Assembly: GCA_016721625.1 (NCBI GenBank)
Contig: JADKHR010000001.1
Span: forward strand, 2,542,001 to 2,606,000
Reading direction: 5' to 3'
DNA length: 64,000 nt
Source of the DNA: Elusimicrobiota bacterium
GTDB lineage: Bacteria > Elusimicrobiota > Elusimicrobia > FEN-1173
Part shown: piece by piece, positions 1 through 8,400 of the stretch
Layout of the letters: each line of letters starts with the position of its first letter
Numbering within the stretch: position 1 is the first letter of the stretch
Translations under genes and position numbers: made by a program
Notes under the pieces: generated by a model
The model's database searches: none
Told to the model about the DNA's origin: nothing
Seen by the model: only the letters and a program-made list of their open reading frames with translations

Positions 1-577
1 CCGGGGCCCCGTGGCCCGGAAAATCTGGGCGGAACTCAAAACGTTGGACGCCGGCGGCTGGTTCGGCCATAAGTTTGCGGGGGAACGGTTGTGGCGGTTG
101 GAGGACCTGCTCCGTTGGGCCAAAGTCCAAAGGAGCGCGGCGGGGACGCCGCTCCAGGTGATCGTGGAAATTAAAAACAAAAAATCCTCCTCCGTCCGGA
201 TGGCTCCCGGGGTCGTGTCCGCGGTTAAACGCGCGGGAATGGTCCGTCGATCTTTCGTTATTTCGTTTCACCACGGGGAGGTCGCCCGGGTGAAAAGACT
301 TTGCCCGACTCTTCGGTCGGGACTGTTGTTCAGCGCGCCGCTTCGGGATCTTCTCCAACGCATGAGGCGGACCCGGGCGGACGCGATTTTTCCCCGGTTC
401 CATTTGGTGACGAAGGCTTTGATGGAGGAGGCCCGTCGGCGCGGATGGTTTGTGGGAACCTGGACGGTCAACACCCCTGGCGACCTTCGGCGAGCGGCGG
501 CCCTGGGGGTTCAGGCCATCGCGTCCAACTATCCGGAACGGCTCCTCCGGATCCTCGGGGGGCTTCCCCGGCGATGA
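1..577 (+). CDS. Glycerophosphodiester phosphodiesterase, C-terminal part
   Basis: Cut by the left window edge; the reading frame is open to base 2, and the GTG at 11 is probably an internal valine. The protein matches the middle and end of the GDPD family, which hydrolyses glycerophosphodiesters to glycerol-3-phosphate and an alcohol. Visible are the 'ELKTLDAGGWFG...FAGE' stretch that precedes the Leu-Glu-(Glu/Asp) helix, the 'VEIK' strand carrying a metal/acid residue, and the C-terminal 'GWFVGTWTVNTPGDLRRA..LGVQAIASNYPE' block, which in the family reads WTVN followed by a TNxP-like strand. The N-terminal catalytic His-Arg-Gly segment lies outside the window. No signal peptide can be judged. 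It overlaps queG by 4 bases (ATGA), so the two are co-transcribed. Confidence 0.85.
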   Translation, partial: RGPVARKIWAELKTLDAGGWFGHKFAGERLWRLEDLLRWAKVQRSAAGTPLQVIVEIKNKKSSSVRMAPGVVSAVKRAGMVRRSFVISFHHGEVARVKRLCPTLRSGLLFSAPLRDLLQRMRRTRADAIFPRFHLVTKALMEEARRRGWFVGTWTVNTPGDLRRAAALGVQAIASNYPERLLRILGGLPRR

Positions 578-1710
578 CGAGCGCAGCGGCGGAACGGGTG
601 CGCGCGTTGGCCCAGGACCTCGGGTTTGACCGCGTGTCGTTCACGGGGGCGGAATCCGCGCTGGAAGACGGAGAGCGGTTGGATTCTTGGTCCCGGGAGG
701 GCAAGGGCGCGGGCATGGCCTGGCTCACGCGGGATCCGACCCGGCGCGCGTCCCCGCGGGCGTTTTTAACGGAGGCTCGGTCGGTCATTTCCCTGGCGGT
801 TTCTTATCGCGCGGGGCCCCTGCCTCCCGCCCCGGGCCAGGCCTACGGGCGGGTGGCCCGCTACGCCTGGGGGGCCGACTACCATCCGGTGATTGAAGCC
901 CGTTTGGAGCGGTTCAAAGCGGCGTTGGTTCGGGAGTTCGGCGGCGTGGTCGCCCGACCCAGTGTGGACGCCCAGCCTTTCCTGGAGCGCGCCTTTGCCC
1001 GCCGATCGGGTCTCGGCTTCATTGGAAAAAACACCAACCTCATTATCCCCGGGGTTGGATCCGTCCTCTTCTTGGCCAATCTGGTGGTCAACCTGGAGCT
1101 CCCCTCGGAACCCGCCCAACCTCAAGGGTGCGGGTCTTGCGCCGCCTGCGCGGAGCGCTGTCCGACGGGGGCGCTGGACACCCCTTTTAGTTTAGATGCC
1201 CGCCTCTGCGTCGCCTACCACACCATCGAGAATCGAGGCTGGATCCCCCGGGAACTTCGGGCTCGGTTCGGGGATTGGGTTTTTGGGTGCGACGACTGTC
1301 AGGACGTTTGTCCCTTTAACGCGCGGCCCCTGGAGGCTCGATGGCCGGAATTTTCCTCGGATCAGGGGTCCGGTCCTTGGTTGGGTCTTAAGGACATCCT
1401 TCGGCTCCGGACCCCCGAGGCCTTTCGCTCCCGTTTCGCCGGCACGCCGTTGTGGAGGGCCAAGCGCGCGGGGCTTGTCCGGAACGCTTGTCTGGCGGCC
1501 GCCCATCGCGAGGCGTGGGAGAGTTTGAAGGACGACCTTCTCGGCGTTTTGCGTGAGGACCCCGAGCCCATGGTGCGGGGACATGCCGCCTGGTCTCTGG
1601 GGCAATCGCGTGAAGGCTGGGCGAGGGCCGCTCTGAAGTCGGCTCGGAGGAGCGAGACGGACGCTTTGGTTCTCCGGGAAATTGAACTGGGGGTGGAGGG
1701 AAAGCCGTGA
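574..1710 (+). CDS. queG: Epoxyqueuosine reductase QueG
   Basis: Catalyses the last step of queuosine synthesis, reducing epoxyqueuosine to queuosine in the wobble position of GUN tRNAs, with cobalamin and two [4Fe-4S] clusters, in the cytoplasm. The 378-residue product has the usual family length. Two ferredoxin-like cysteine motifs are visible: CGSCAACAERCPTG near residue 187 and CDDCQDVCP near residue 239; the N-terminal half is the cobalamin-binding DUF1730-type domain and the last 80 residues look like a HEAT-like tail. The ATG at 574 is chosen because it overlaps the preceding stop as ATGA and begins the family's N-terminus; an upstream open frame from 301 is a shadow of the GDPD gene. 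The stop overlaps the next gene's GTG (GTGA). Confidence 0.95.
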   Translation: MTSAAAERVRALAQDLGFDRVSFTGAESALEDGERLDSWSREGKGAGMAWLTRDPTRRASPRAFLTEARSVISLAVSYRAGPLPPAPGQAYGRVARYAWGADYHPVIEARLERFKAALVREFGGVVARPSVDAQPFLERAFARRSGLGFIGKNTNLIIPGVGSVLFLANLVVNLELPSEPAQPQGCGSCAACAERCPTGALDTPFSLDARLCVAYHTIENRGWIPRELRARFGDWVFGCDDCQDVCPFNARPLEARWPEFSSDQGSGPWLGLKDILRLRTPEAFRSRFAGTPLWRAKRAGLVRNACLAAAHREAWESLKDDLLGVLREDPEPMVRGHAAWSLGQSREGWARAALKSARRSETDALVLREIELGVEGKP

Positions 1711-3000
1711 GTTCCTTGGATGAAATCGTTCGGGCGGAGGTCCGCCGTCGGGGCCGGGTGACCTTTGCCGAATTCATGGGGTGGGCCCTCACCCATCCCA
1801 CCCACGGTTACTACATGACGAAGATCCGCACGGGCCGCGGCGGTGATTTCGTCACCAACGTCCAGGCGGGCCCGCTTTTCGGGCGGCTTCTGGCGGAAAG
1901 TTTCGTTGAAATGTGGGACGCCTTGGGGTCGGAAAAATTCACCCTGGTGGAACTGGGCGGATCCGATGGATCGTTGGCGGAATCGGTTCTTCGGGCCTTG
2001 GAAGAAATGGGCCGGGACCGCCGGGTCACTCTTCATGTGGTGGAAGCCAGCCCCGTGGCGCGCCAGGCCGCCCGCCGACGGCTTTCCCGTTACGGTCGCG
2101 TTCAACTGCATGCCTGTTTGGAGGAAATGGAACACACGGCCGGGGTGGAAGGCTGTGTTTATTCCAATGAATTTTTTGACGCCCTCCCCTTTCACCGCGT
2201 CCGATGGAAAGAGGGCCGTTTGTGGGAACTTTGGGTCGAGGAAGCCGGAGGAAAGCTCTTCGAGCGGCCCGGTCCCCTTTCCCCGGGCGTGGCGGAGGCA
2301 TTTAATGGGTCGGGCGTGACCTTGGGGGGAAGACCAGGAAGCGGAGGTCTCTCTGGCGATGGAGGACGCGGTGGAGGAAGTTTCCCGGGTTCTCTCTCGG
2401 GGTTTTGTTTTCACCGTCGATTATGGGGGAGCGGCCCTGGAACTGGCGGGGGACCTTCGGCCCCGCGGGACCCGGCGAACCTTCGCCCGCCACGACGTGG
2501 GGGACGATGCCTTTTCCGAAATCGGAGAGCGGGACATCACCGCCCACGTGGATTTCACCCGGCTGGCGCGGTTGGGGCAAGCGCGGGAGCTGATCCCCTT
2601 GGTCTACGCCCGGCAGGGGGCCTATTTTCTAGCGGCCGGGGAGCGGGTGTTGCGGACCGCCGTCGAGGAAGCGGACGAGGAAGAGCGGCCCCGGGTGGCG
2701 AAGCAGATTCAACAGTTGGTCCATCCGCACGCTTTCGGCGGCGCTTTCCAGGTTTTGATCCAGGGCAAAAATGCGGGGGGCGTCACGCTGTCCGGCTCAC
2801 AGGTGAGCCGGGTTCAACGTCTCTTTTTAGAAAACGAGAAAACGGCACCTTTTGACTTTGGCCGGCGACTTTTTGGGGGCAGCCTTTTTGACGGGCGGCC
2901 GGGCGATCCAGTCCAAGATTTTTCCTTCGAGGTGCCCGTCGAAAAGCTGGGTGCCGTGGGCGCCCTGGGGGGTTCCCATCACCAGGGGTTTCCAGGTTAA
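1707..3000 (+). CDS. MidA-like SAM-dependent methyltransferase (DUF185), frameshifted
   Basis: Homologous to the MidA/NDUFAF7 family (COG1565), SAM-dependent methyltransferases. The N-terminal half shows the family's 'FMGWALTHPTHGYYM' opening, a glycine motif VELGGSDGSL for SAM and 'VYSNEFFDALPFHR'. At about 2324 the frame breaks: the C-terminal half ('SRGFVFTVDYGG', 'ARQGAYFL', 'HPHAFGGAFQVLIQGK') continues in the +1 frame. Removing one G from the run of six at 2324-2329 joins the halves into one 430-residue protein, so the sequence has one extra base or the gene is newly broken. The homologous part ends near 2775; the frame then runs to 3000, overlapping the convergent hydrolase gene, so the 3' end is uncertain. 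The GTG start at 1707 overlaps the queG stop. Confidence 0.8.
2792..2811. terminator. Perfect 9-bp inverted repeat between convergent genes
   Basis: CCGGCTCAC and GTGAGCCGG flank a 2-base centre, 15 bases beyond the stop of the minus-strand hydrolase and close to where the MidA homology ends on the plus strand. It could act as a factor-assisted terminator in either direction. There is no adjoining T run, so the call is weak. Confidence 0.35.
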
Positions 3001-3645
3001 GAGGTCGGGGGGCGCCAGGGTGCGAAGCCGCTCGCCGCTGGTGAAAGCGTAGAGGTCGGGTTCCGCGGCAATGAGGAGGGTGGGGGTGGCGAGCGCCGCC
3101 ATGGGCCCCTCGGCGTTAATCCCCGCATACTCGAGCCCCGGAGAAAGAAGGACCAGAGCGCGGAAGCCCTTCACGCGCGCCGCCACGTCCAGGGCCACAT
3201 TGGCTCCTAAACTCGCGCCGACCAATACGATTTGGCCCTGAGCCACCCCGGTCTTTTTTTCCAGGGCGGCAATCACCTGTTCCAGATCTCCCGGAAAAGT
3301 TTCCCAGAAGGCGGGGTTGCGTCCGTTTCGGGGTTCTTCGTAATCCACCGTTTTCCCGGCCAGGGTCGCTCGGCTTCGCCCGTGTCCGCGGAGGTCGAAG
3401 GCCAGGGCGCCCCACCCCCGGCCCGCGGCTTGGCGGACCAACGGGGCCCATTCGGCCCGGGTGCTCCCCACTCCGTGGATCATGACCAGGACGGGGGCTC
3501 CCGACGAGGCGGGCGCGGTGAAGTTTCCTTGTAAAATCAAGGGATCGCCCCGGGTGGGCCCCTCCACGGCGACATCAAAAGGTTCCGCTCCCCGCAGGGT
3601 CCATCCCCAAAACGCCAGTGCCGCCGTCCATAGGAATCGTTTCAT
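2827..3645 (-). CDS. Secreted alpha/beta hydrolase
   Basis: A 272-residue alpha/beta-hydrolase fold protein with an N-terminal hydrophobic segment (MKRFLWTAALAFWGWTLRGA) that looks like a signal peptide, so it probably acts in the periplasm. Seen are the oxyanion-hole strand VMIHGVGSTRAEW (residues 54-66), 'FDLRGHGRS', the nucleophile elbow GASLG with serine near 145, an acidic strand IAAEPDLYAF and a late histidine in 'GAHGTQLFDGH'. The tail is lysine/proline rich. Substrate is unknown; dienelactone-hydrolase or esterase-like activity is possible. It is the last gene of an ATGA-coupled operon (FIST, TPR, CHASE, hydrolase): its ATG overlaps the stop of the CHASE gene by 4 bases. Confidence 0.85.
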   Translation of the reverse strand: MKRFLWTAALAFWGWTLRGAEPFDVAVEGPTRGDPLILQGNFTAPASSGAPVLVMIHGVGSTRAEWAPLVRQAAGRGWGALAFDLRGHGRSRATLAGKTVDYEEPRNGRNPAFWETFPGDLEQVIAALEKKTGVAQGQIVLVGASLGANVALDVAARVKGFRALVLLSPGLEYAGINAEGPMAALATPTLLIAAEPDLYAFTSGERLRTLAPPDLLTWKPLVMGTPQGAHGTQLFDGHLEGKILDWIARPPVKKAAPKKSPAKVKRCRFLVF

Positions 3646-4466
3646 CGCCGCCTCCTCCAGAGATAATAAATCAACGCGCCCATCACCGCTTCGGCGCTGA
3701 GCGCCCCCGCGACGATGGCCAGGGCCGGAGGCGTCGTCGGGGGGTGGAGCACCACCCACCAATTTCGGTCCGCCATGGGCAAGGTGAAATAGGCGTCGTA
3801 CGCCGGCGTCCGGGCGCGGTCGGCAGGCGTCAGGGTGGAATAGATTTCCCGGCCCTGGCGCTCGTCGATAATGGCGTAGTGGAACCCAAGCCCGACCGAC
3901 GGTTCGATCAGGTCCATGGCCACCCGCGCGATCTGGACGGGTCCTTCCACCAGGCCTCCCCAGAGGGCGCTCCGGAACACCGGGGCGTACACGAGGATTC
4001 CCGCGCCGCCTTGCAAGAGGCTCACCAGTCCCGATGCCGCGGGCCGACCCGTTTCGATGGATCGCTGGGCCGTGGCCGAAGCGTCCGAGTGGGTTTTCAT
4101 CTCGGTTCCCAGGGTTCCTTGGGTGGCGGAAAAAGGGAACACCCATTCCCGGTTAAATTTTTCGTTTAGAAAGGTGACCGCGGAAAACATCGGGGCGTCC
4201 CGCAGAAACCTCACGGCTTTCTCCTGGAAACTGGTTTCGTCCAACCCCGCGTCCTGACCCAATCCCTCCGCCAGATCCCCGAGATTCCCCACCTGTCTTT
4301 CGAGGGATTCTTGCAGGCTCGAGTGCGCCCGTTGGGAAACCCCGGCCGAACGAAGAAGGAAGACGTTATTGACAGAGTCCCGAAGATAGCGGGCCGTGGC
4401 CGCCATCAACGTGATTACCGCCAGGGCCCAGGCGGAACTCAGCACCCAGCGAGTTCGCCGCTTCAT
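3642..4466 (-). CDS. Membrane-anchored CHASE-domain protein without output domain
   Basis: A 274-residue protein with a membrane segment at about residues 8-26, a periplasmic domain resembling CHASE sensors (features 'DAPMFSAVTFLNEKFNREWV', 'GLVSLLQGGAGILVYAPVF', then a short final strand), and a second membrane segment near the C-terminus ending in WRRRR. CHASE domains usually sit before histidine-kinase, cyclase or GGDEF outputs. Here the protein stops just after the second membrane helix, so it has a sensor and anchor but no cytoplasmic output; it may signal through a partner. Start ATG 4466 overlaps the preceding TPR gene by ATGA; the longer open frame upstream is a shadow. CHASE assignment is by pattern and moderate. 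Confidence 0.7.
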   Translation of the reverse strand: MKRRTRWVLSSAWALAVITLMAATARYLRDSVNNVFLLRSAGVSQRAHSSLQESLERQVGNLGDLAEGLGQDAGLDETSFQEKAVRFLRDAPMFSAVTFLNEKFNREWVFPFSATQGTLGTEMKTHSDASATAQRSIETGRPAASGLVSLLQGGAGILVYAPVFRSALWGGLVEGPVQIARVAMDLIEPSVGLGFHYAIIDERQGREIYSTLTPADRARTPAYDAYFTLPMADRNWWVVLHPPTTPPALAIVAGALSAEAVMGALIYYLWRRRR

Positions 4467-5629
4467 GGACGGGCGGACGTCGGCGGGGGGGGCGTGTAGG
4501 GCCGCCGGATCAAGGCCTTCGCTTTGTCGTGCAGTTGCCACACATCGCGGCGTTTTAAGACGGCGCGGTAATCGGCCAGGGCGTCTTCCCGGCGACCCAT
4601 CTGATCCAGCGCTTTTCCCCGGTTCAAATAGGTCAACGTAATCCAACGGTCCTCAAAGGCGAAATCCGCCAGGATGCGGCTGTAGAGAGCCAAAGCCCTT
4701 TCTGTTTCGCCCTTTCCCAAGTAACTGTTGGAAAGGGCGAAAAGACCCCGATGTTCAAAACGCGGGCCGTAATGGGGATGTTGATCATGAACGCGGGCGA
4801 GGAAATCCGTCGCCCCGGCTTCCAATCCGTTCCAGTCCCGCGCTTCTTCCAGGATGAGGAGTTCGATGAAATGGAAGAACGGGCTGTCCGGGAATTGTTT
4901 CCGCCCGTCGCGGATCAGAACCAGGGCGGCCGCCGGGTCCTTCTCGTTATTGGTGTAAATGTTCACCAGGAAGAGGAGCGCGGCGGTTTTAGAGAATCGG
5001 CCCTTGTTCATGGCCAACCGGATCTCCTCCAACCCCTGGGATTTGGAGCCGCCGAAAACCATGCGGGCGAACACCTTGACCGCCGAGGGAAGGACCGCCA
5101 CGTAGTAATGGAAAATCCCCGGCCCAAGATAGGCGTCGTAAAGCTCGGGGTTGATACGGGCGGCTTCCGTTTGAAGGTCGTAGGCTTGTTTCCCGCTCCG
5201 GTAGGCGGCCAGCCAATGGCCTTGGATGGCGTCCCAACGGGCTTTGAGACCCAGGGAGCCTCCCAGGCAGAGGCGCCCCACGCCGGAAGGGTCGCCCCGC
5301 TTGACCATCGTTCGGGTCATCTCGATGGTCCGGTCGGCTTCGACCATGAACTCTTTTTCCAGGACGTCGTTCTTTTCGTCGTATTCGTTCGTCAGTTCCC
5401 ACCAAAGGGCGGTGGTGAGTCCGTAGCGTCCGATGGGGTGGTCGGGATAGAGCTCGGACAATTTTTGGAAAGCGGCTTTGGATCCCGGGTAATCCAAATT
5501 GTAGAGGGCGACCAAAGCGTCGTCGATCATCCGGTTCATCCGTTCGTCCACGGTGGCCGGCGGCGCCGCGTGAAGGAGGGATCCCCCGACCATCCAACCG
5601 CTCATGAAGAGGGCCGTGATTTTTTTCAT
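4463..5629 (-). CDS. Secreted TPR-repeat protein
   Basis: A 388-residue protein starting with MKKITALFMSGWMVGGSLLHAAP, a clear signal peptide. The remainder is alpha-helical with tetratricopeptide-like repeats, e.g. 'ALYNLDYPGSKAAFQKLSELYPDHPIG' near the N-terminus and 'ALSNSYLGKGETERALALYSRIL' plus 'YLNRGKALDQMGRREDALADYRAVL' near the C-terminus. It has no visible catalytic motif. A periplasmic scaffold or sensor partner is the most likely role, given its neighbours: its ATG overlaps the FIST gene stop and its own stop overlaps the CHASE gene start, both as ATGA. The ATG at 5629 is the only one that gives a signal peptide; the upstream open frame is a shadow. Confidence 0.8.
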   Translation of the reverse strand: MKKITALFMSGWMVGGSLLHAAPPATVDERMNRMIDDALVALYNLDYPGSKAAFQKLSELYPDHPIGRYGLTTALWWELTNEYDEKNDVLEKEFMVEADRTIEMTRTMVKRGDPSGVGRLCLGGSLGLKARWDAIQGHWLAAYRSGKQAYDLQTEAARINPELYDAYLGPGIFHYYVAVLPSAVKVFARMVFGGSKSQGLEEIRLAMNKGRFSKTAALLFLVNIYTNNEKDPAAALVLIRDGRKQFPDSPFFHFIELLILEEARDWNGLEAGATDFLARVHDQHPHYGPRFEHRGLFALSNSYLGKGETERALALYSRILADFAFEDRWITLTYLNRGKALDQMGRREDALADYRAVLKRRDVWQLHDKAKALIRRPYTPPPPTSARP

Positions 5630-6804
5630 TTCTTTGGCCGGAACAATCCGAAACAGCTGGTGTATCCGTGCAGGTAGGTGGTCCCGCCCACGGGCCCGAT
5701 TTCGCCGTTGCAAAAGAAGCCCCCCAGCGGGACCGGCCCCACGTTCTGACGGAAAAAACCGGAATCGTGGTTCGGCTCTCCGAAAAGCGCTTGCCCCCGC
5801 CCCACGCAGGAAAACAGCAGAGCGCCGCGGGTTTCCATTTTTGCCGTTCCGGCCTGATGAAACACGGCCCGGAGGTCCTCCGTGGAGCTCCGCGCGTCGC
5901 GCAGGTGGAACTGGACGGTCTGTCCTTGGCGGAGGGGCGATCCCACGGCCAGAGCGCCGGTTTCGTTGTCGACGCCGATGATGTTCCGGATCAGGAAATC
6001 TCCCGGCTTTAGTTGTTCTTGGGAGGAGGTCATGGCGATGCCGACAAAGAGCGCTTGTTTCATCAGCTGTCGGTCCCGATCGGGGAGTCCCTTGAAAAGG
6101 TCCTGCAGGATTTCCACCGGGGGTTTTCCTTCGACGGAAATCAGCGCGTTTTCTTTGCATTCCGTGATGTGGAGGGGTTTCCCGATGGGGCGGCAACCCT
6201 GGGCGACGATGGTTTCCACTTCCAGGTTCCCCGTCATGGCCACGCCCACGAGGCCAGATCTCAGGCAAAGGGTGTTCAGGTAGAGGGCATTCTTTCCCGG
6301 TTCCGTGGCTCCGGAGGCCGCTCCGCCCACCTTCGCGGCTTTGGGAAAGGCAAAATCCATTCCCGGAAGAAAATGGTCCAAGCGGATGGAAAAAGGGTCG
6401 GCGAGGAAAACGAACTGAGGGTTTTCCGCGGCGCGAACTCCCACCAATTTTTCCCAGGAGCGGGGCGAATCGTCGAGGTCCGGCAGGTCCTCGTCTTGAA
6501 CGGAAAACGCGCGGAGTTTCACGTCCGGAAGCACGGCGGCGGTCAGGCTGACGCCAGGTTTGGATTCCAGTTCCCTCCCGTCGCCGATGACGCCGGCCGC
6601 GCTGGCCCCGATCAGGACCCGGGAGGGGAGGCGATCGGCCAACAGGGCGTTCGCCTCTTCATACCGGCCCGCAAAGGACCGGGAGACAAAAAGGGCCGCG
6701 AAGTCCGGCGCCGCCCCGCCCAGCTGTTGCTTGACGGTCGCCGCCGCTTCTTTGATGGCCGATTCCAACCGTCGCTCGGCCGAAAGAGCGGATGCCCATT
6801 TCAT
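5626..6804 (-). CDS. FIST domain sensor protein (FIST_N + FIST_C)
   Basis: A 392-residue cytoplasmic protein with both FIST modules. FIST_N spans roughly residues 30-215 ('LFVSRSFAGRYEEANALLADRLPSRVLIGASAAGVIGDGRELE', a family hallmark) and FIST_C roughly 225-385 ending 'VGPVPLGGFFCNGEIGPVG..TYLHGYTSCFGLF', which is strongly typical. FIST domains are predicted to bind small ligands such as amino acids and usually feed signalling proteins. This one has no attached kinase or cyclase domain. It heads an operon with a secreted TPR protein, a CHASE membrane protein and a secreted hydrolase. A -10-like TATCAT lies about 10 bases before the start on the minus strand, with a poor -35. Confidence 0.9.
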   Translation of the reverse strand: MKWASALSAERRLESAIKEAAATVKQQLGGAAPDFAALFVSRSFAGRYEEANALLADRLPSRVLIGASAAGVIGDGRELESKPGVSLTAAVLPDVKLRAFSVQDEDLPDLDDSPRSWEKLVGVRAAENPQFVFLADPFSIRLDHFLPGMDFAFPKAAKVGGAASGATEPGKNALYLNTLCLRSGLVGVAMTGNLEVETIVAQGCRPIGKPLHITECKENALISVEGKPPVEILQDLFKGLPDRDRQLMKQALFVGIAMTSSQEQLKPGDFLIRNIIGVDNETGALAVGSPLRQGQTVQFHLRDARSSTEDLRAVFHQAGTAKMETRGALLFSCVGRGQALFGEPNHDSGFFRQNVGPVPLGGFFCNGEIGPVGGTTYLHGYTSCFGLFRPKK

Positions 6805-6856
6805 GGCCCGTCATGATACCACCTTGGGCGGGGCCTGGCCAGGTGCAAAAAGCCGG

Positions 6857-6885
6857 TTGTGGCTTGGGCTCGATTGCCGTATGAT
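6857..6885 (+). promoter_or_regulatory. Sigma-70-type promoter for the 6904 operon
   Basis: TTGTGG (6857-6862), 17 bases, TATGAT (6880-6885). An AG-rich Shine-Dalgarno region follows before the ATG at 6904. It lies in the divergent gap with the FIST gene. Confidence 0.6.
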
Positions 6886-6903
6886 GAGGAAAAAGGGGGC
6901 GGG

Positions 6904-7215
6904 ATGGTTCTTCTGGAATTCAGCATGTTTCCTATAGGTCAGGGCGAGAGCGTGGGAAAATACGTCGCGCGGTCTTTGGACATTGTGGATCGGAGCCGCG
7001 TTCCCTATCGGTTGAACGCCATGGGCACCGTTTTGGAGGGGGAATGGGATACGGTTTTCAAGGTCGTCAAGAAATGTTTTGAGAGAATGCGCCGGGATTG
7101 CCCCCGCCTGGCGGTCACCCTCAAGGTGGACTACCGTCGGGGCCGGCGGGGCGCCCTGGAGGGGAAGACCCGCGCGGTGGAGAAACGGCTCGGTCGGCGG
7201 CTCCGGACCGGTTGA
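6904..7215 (+). CDS. Thiamine-binding (MTH1187/YkoF-like) family protein
   Basis: A 103-residue protein of the MTH1187/YqgV family (COG0011), small ferredoxin-like alpha/beta proteins that form tetramers and in some members bind thiamine or related ligands. The typical opening 'VLLEFSMFPIGQGESVGKYVARSLDIV' and the 'YRLNAMGTVLEGEWDTVFKVVKKCFE' block are complete. ATG 6904 has a GGGGGCGGG Shine-Dalgarno-like sequence directly before it; the longer open frame from 6859 starts inside the promoter. It is the first gene of a tight set (MTH1187, NYN, sfsA, ybaB). Physiological role here is unknown. Confidence 0.88.
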   Translation: MVLLEFSMFPIGQGESVGKYVARSLDIVDRSRVPYRLNAMGTVLEGEWDTVFKVVKKCFERMRRDCPRLAVTLKVDYRRGRRGALEGKTRAVEKRLGRRLRTG

Positions 7216-7219
7216 CGCC

Positions 7220-7684
7220 GTGGCCCACTTCGTCATCGATGGCTATAATGTGATTTGCCAGTCGGAGGTTCTGGCTTCCGGCGCGCTTCGGGACCGGCGG
7301 GAGAAACTTTTGCGTTTTATCGAAGACCGCCGTCCCCAGGGAAGCGCTTCCCACCGCGTCACGGTGGTTTTCGACGGTCGGGCCGACGTTTCCTCCCCGG
7401 GTTGGCCGGGAACCACGCGGGTGATCTTTTCGCCGGGCAAGGACGCGGACCAAGTGATCAAAGACTTGGTGGACGAACTGTCGAACCCCGCGGAGGCCGT
7501 GGTCGTCACCGACGATCGCGCCATCCAGCGCTGGGTGCGCGGGGTGGGCGCTCGGGTGTTGGCGGTGAAGGATTTCCTTTCCGCCGGGGCGGGCCCGTCC
7601 AAACCGCGCTCCGCCGGGCGGCTGGATCCCAAAGACGTGGACGCCATTAACGAGGAGTTGTGGAATCTGTGGAAGCTGAAATAG
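7220..7684 (+). CDS. NYN/YacP-like RNase domain protein
   Basis: A 154-residue protein of the YacP (Rae1-like) NYN group, PIN-like endoribonucleases. It begins AHFVIDGYNVICQSE, with the first acidic residue of the active site in the IDGYN strand; further acidic residues lie in 'VVFDGRAD', 'GKDADQVIKDLV' and 'VVVTDDRAIQRWV', matching the family's metal-binding acidic cluster. The GTG at 7220 lies 4 bases after the preceding stop; no ATG is available nearby in frame. In Bacillus the relative cleaves ribosome-bound mRNA; that function is inferred only. Its 3' end overlaps the sfsA start by 25 bases. Confidence 0.85.
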   Translation: MAHFVIDGYNVICQSEVLASGALRDRREKLLRFIEDRRPQGSASHRVTVVFDGRADVSSPGWPGTTRVIFSPGKDADQVIKDLVDELSNPAEAVVVTDDRAIQRWVRGVGARVLAVKDFLSAGAGPSKPRSAGRLDPKDVDAINEELWNLWKLK

Positions 7685-8397
7685 TTTTCTCGCCTTCGCT
7701 GGCGTTTGGGGTTCTCATTAAAAGGTACAAACGGTTCTTGGCCGATGTGCGCCTGGATTCCGGCCGGGTCATCACGGCGCACTGTCCGAACACCGGGAGC
7801 ATGAAAAGTTGTTCCGAGCCCGGCCGGCCCGTGGCGCTCAGTTACCACCCCGACCCGGGACGAAAACACCGCTACACTTGGGAGATGATCCGGATGGACG
7901 CCGGCTGGGTAGGGGTGAATACGGGGATCCCGAACGGTCTGGCCGCTCGGGCGGCCCAATACGGGATGATCCCCGAGTTCATCAGCTATCCCACCGTGCG
8001 TCGCGAGGTTCGCACCGGGGTCCACAGCCGCTTGGATCTTTGTCTCGAGGGCCCCCCGGGCCGGTTGTGGGTGGAAATCAAAAGAGTGAGCTGGGCCGAG
8101 GGCGACGCCATCCGGTTCCCCGACGCGGTGTCGGAGCGGGGAACGAAACATTTAGAGGAACTGATCCGCGTGGCAGTAAAAGGCGACCGGGCGGCGCTCC
8201 TGTTCGTGGTCCAGCGGCCGGACGGAACAATTTTCCGGCCCGCCGACGACATCGACCCGGTTTATGGGGACACTCTCCGCCGGGCCGAAGAGCGGGGGGT
8301 TGAAATTTTGGTTTATCGAGCCATCGTCGCGCCCGACCGCGTCCGCTGGGGCGGTCCGGTCCCCAAAGATTTGTCGCCCATTACGAGGAAAGGATGA
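7660..8397 (+). CDS. sfsA: SfsA family protein (sugar fermentation stimulation homologue)
   Basis: A 245-residue SfsA protein of usual length. Clear family blocks are 'FLADVRLDSGRVITAHCPNTGSMK', 'VNTGIPNGLAARA', 'LDLCLEGPPGRLWVEIKRVSWAEG', 'FPDAVSERGTKHLEELI' and 'VVQRPDGTIFRPADDIDPVYG'. SfsA has an OB-like domain followed by a PD-(D/E)XK nuclease-like fold; the D...EIK residues of that fold are present. In E. coli it was named for stimulating maltose genes and binds DNA; true role is unclear. The GTG at 7660 lies inside the 3' end of the NYN gene; a second GTG at 7669 is an alternative. ybaB starts 3 bases downstream. Confidence 0.93.
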   Translation: MESVEAEIVFSPSLAFGVLIKRYKRFLADVRLDSGRVITAHCPNTGSMKSCSEPGRPVALSYHPDPGRKHRYTWEMIRMDAGWVGVNTGIPNGLAARAAQYGMIPEFISYPTVRREVRTGVHSRLDLCLEGPPGRLWVEIKRVSWAEGDAIRFPDAVSERGTKHLEELIRVAVKGDRAALLFVVQRPDGTIFRPADDIDPVYGDTLRRAEERGVEILVYRAIVAPDRVRWGGPVPKDLSPITRKG

Positions 8398-8400
8398 GCC

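Noticed and set aside
1362..2414. 350-residue minus-strand ORF opposite queG and the MidA-like gene
   Set aside because: Antisense shadow of two recognised genes in GC-rich DNA, with Pro/Arg-rich composition and no motif; the same applies to the other long antisense frames in the window.
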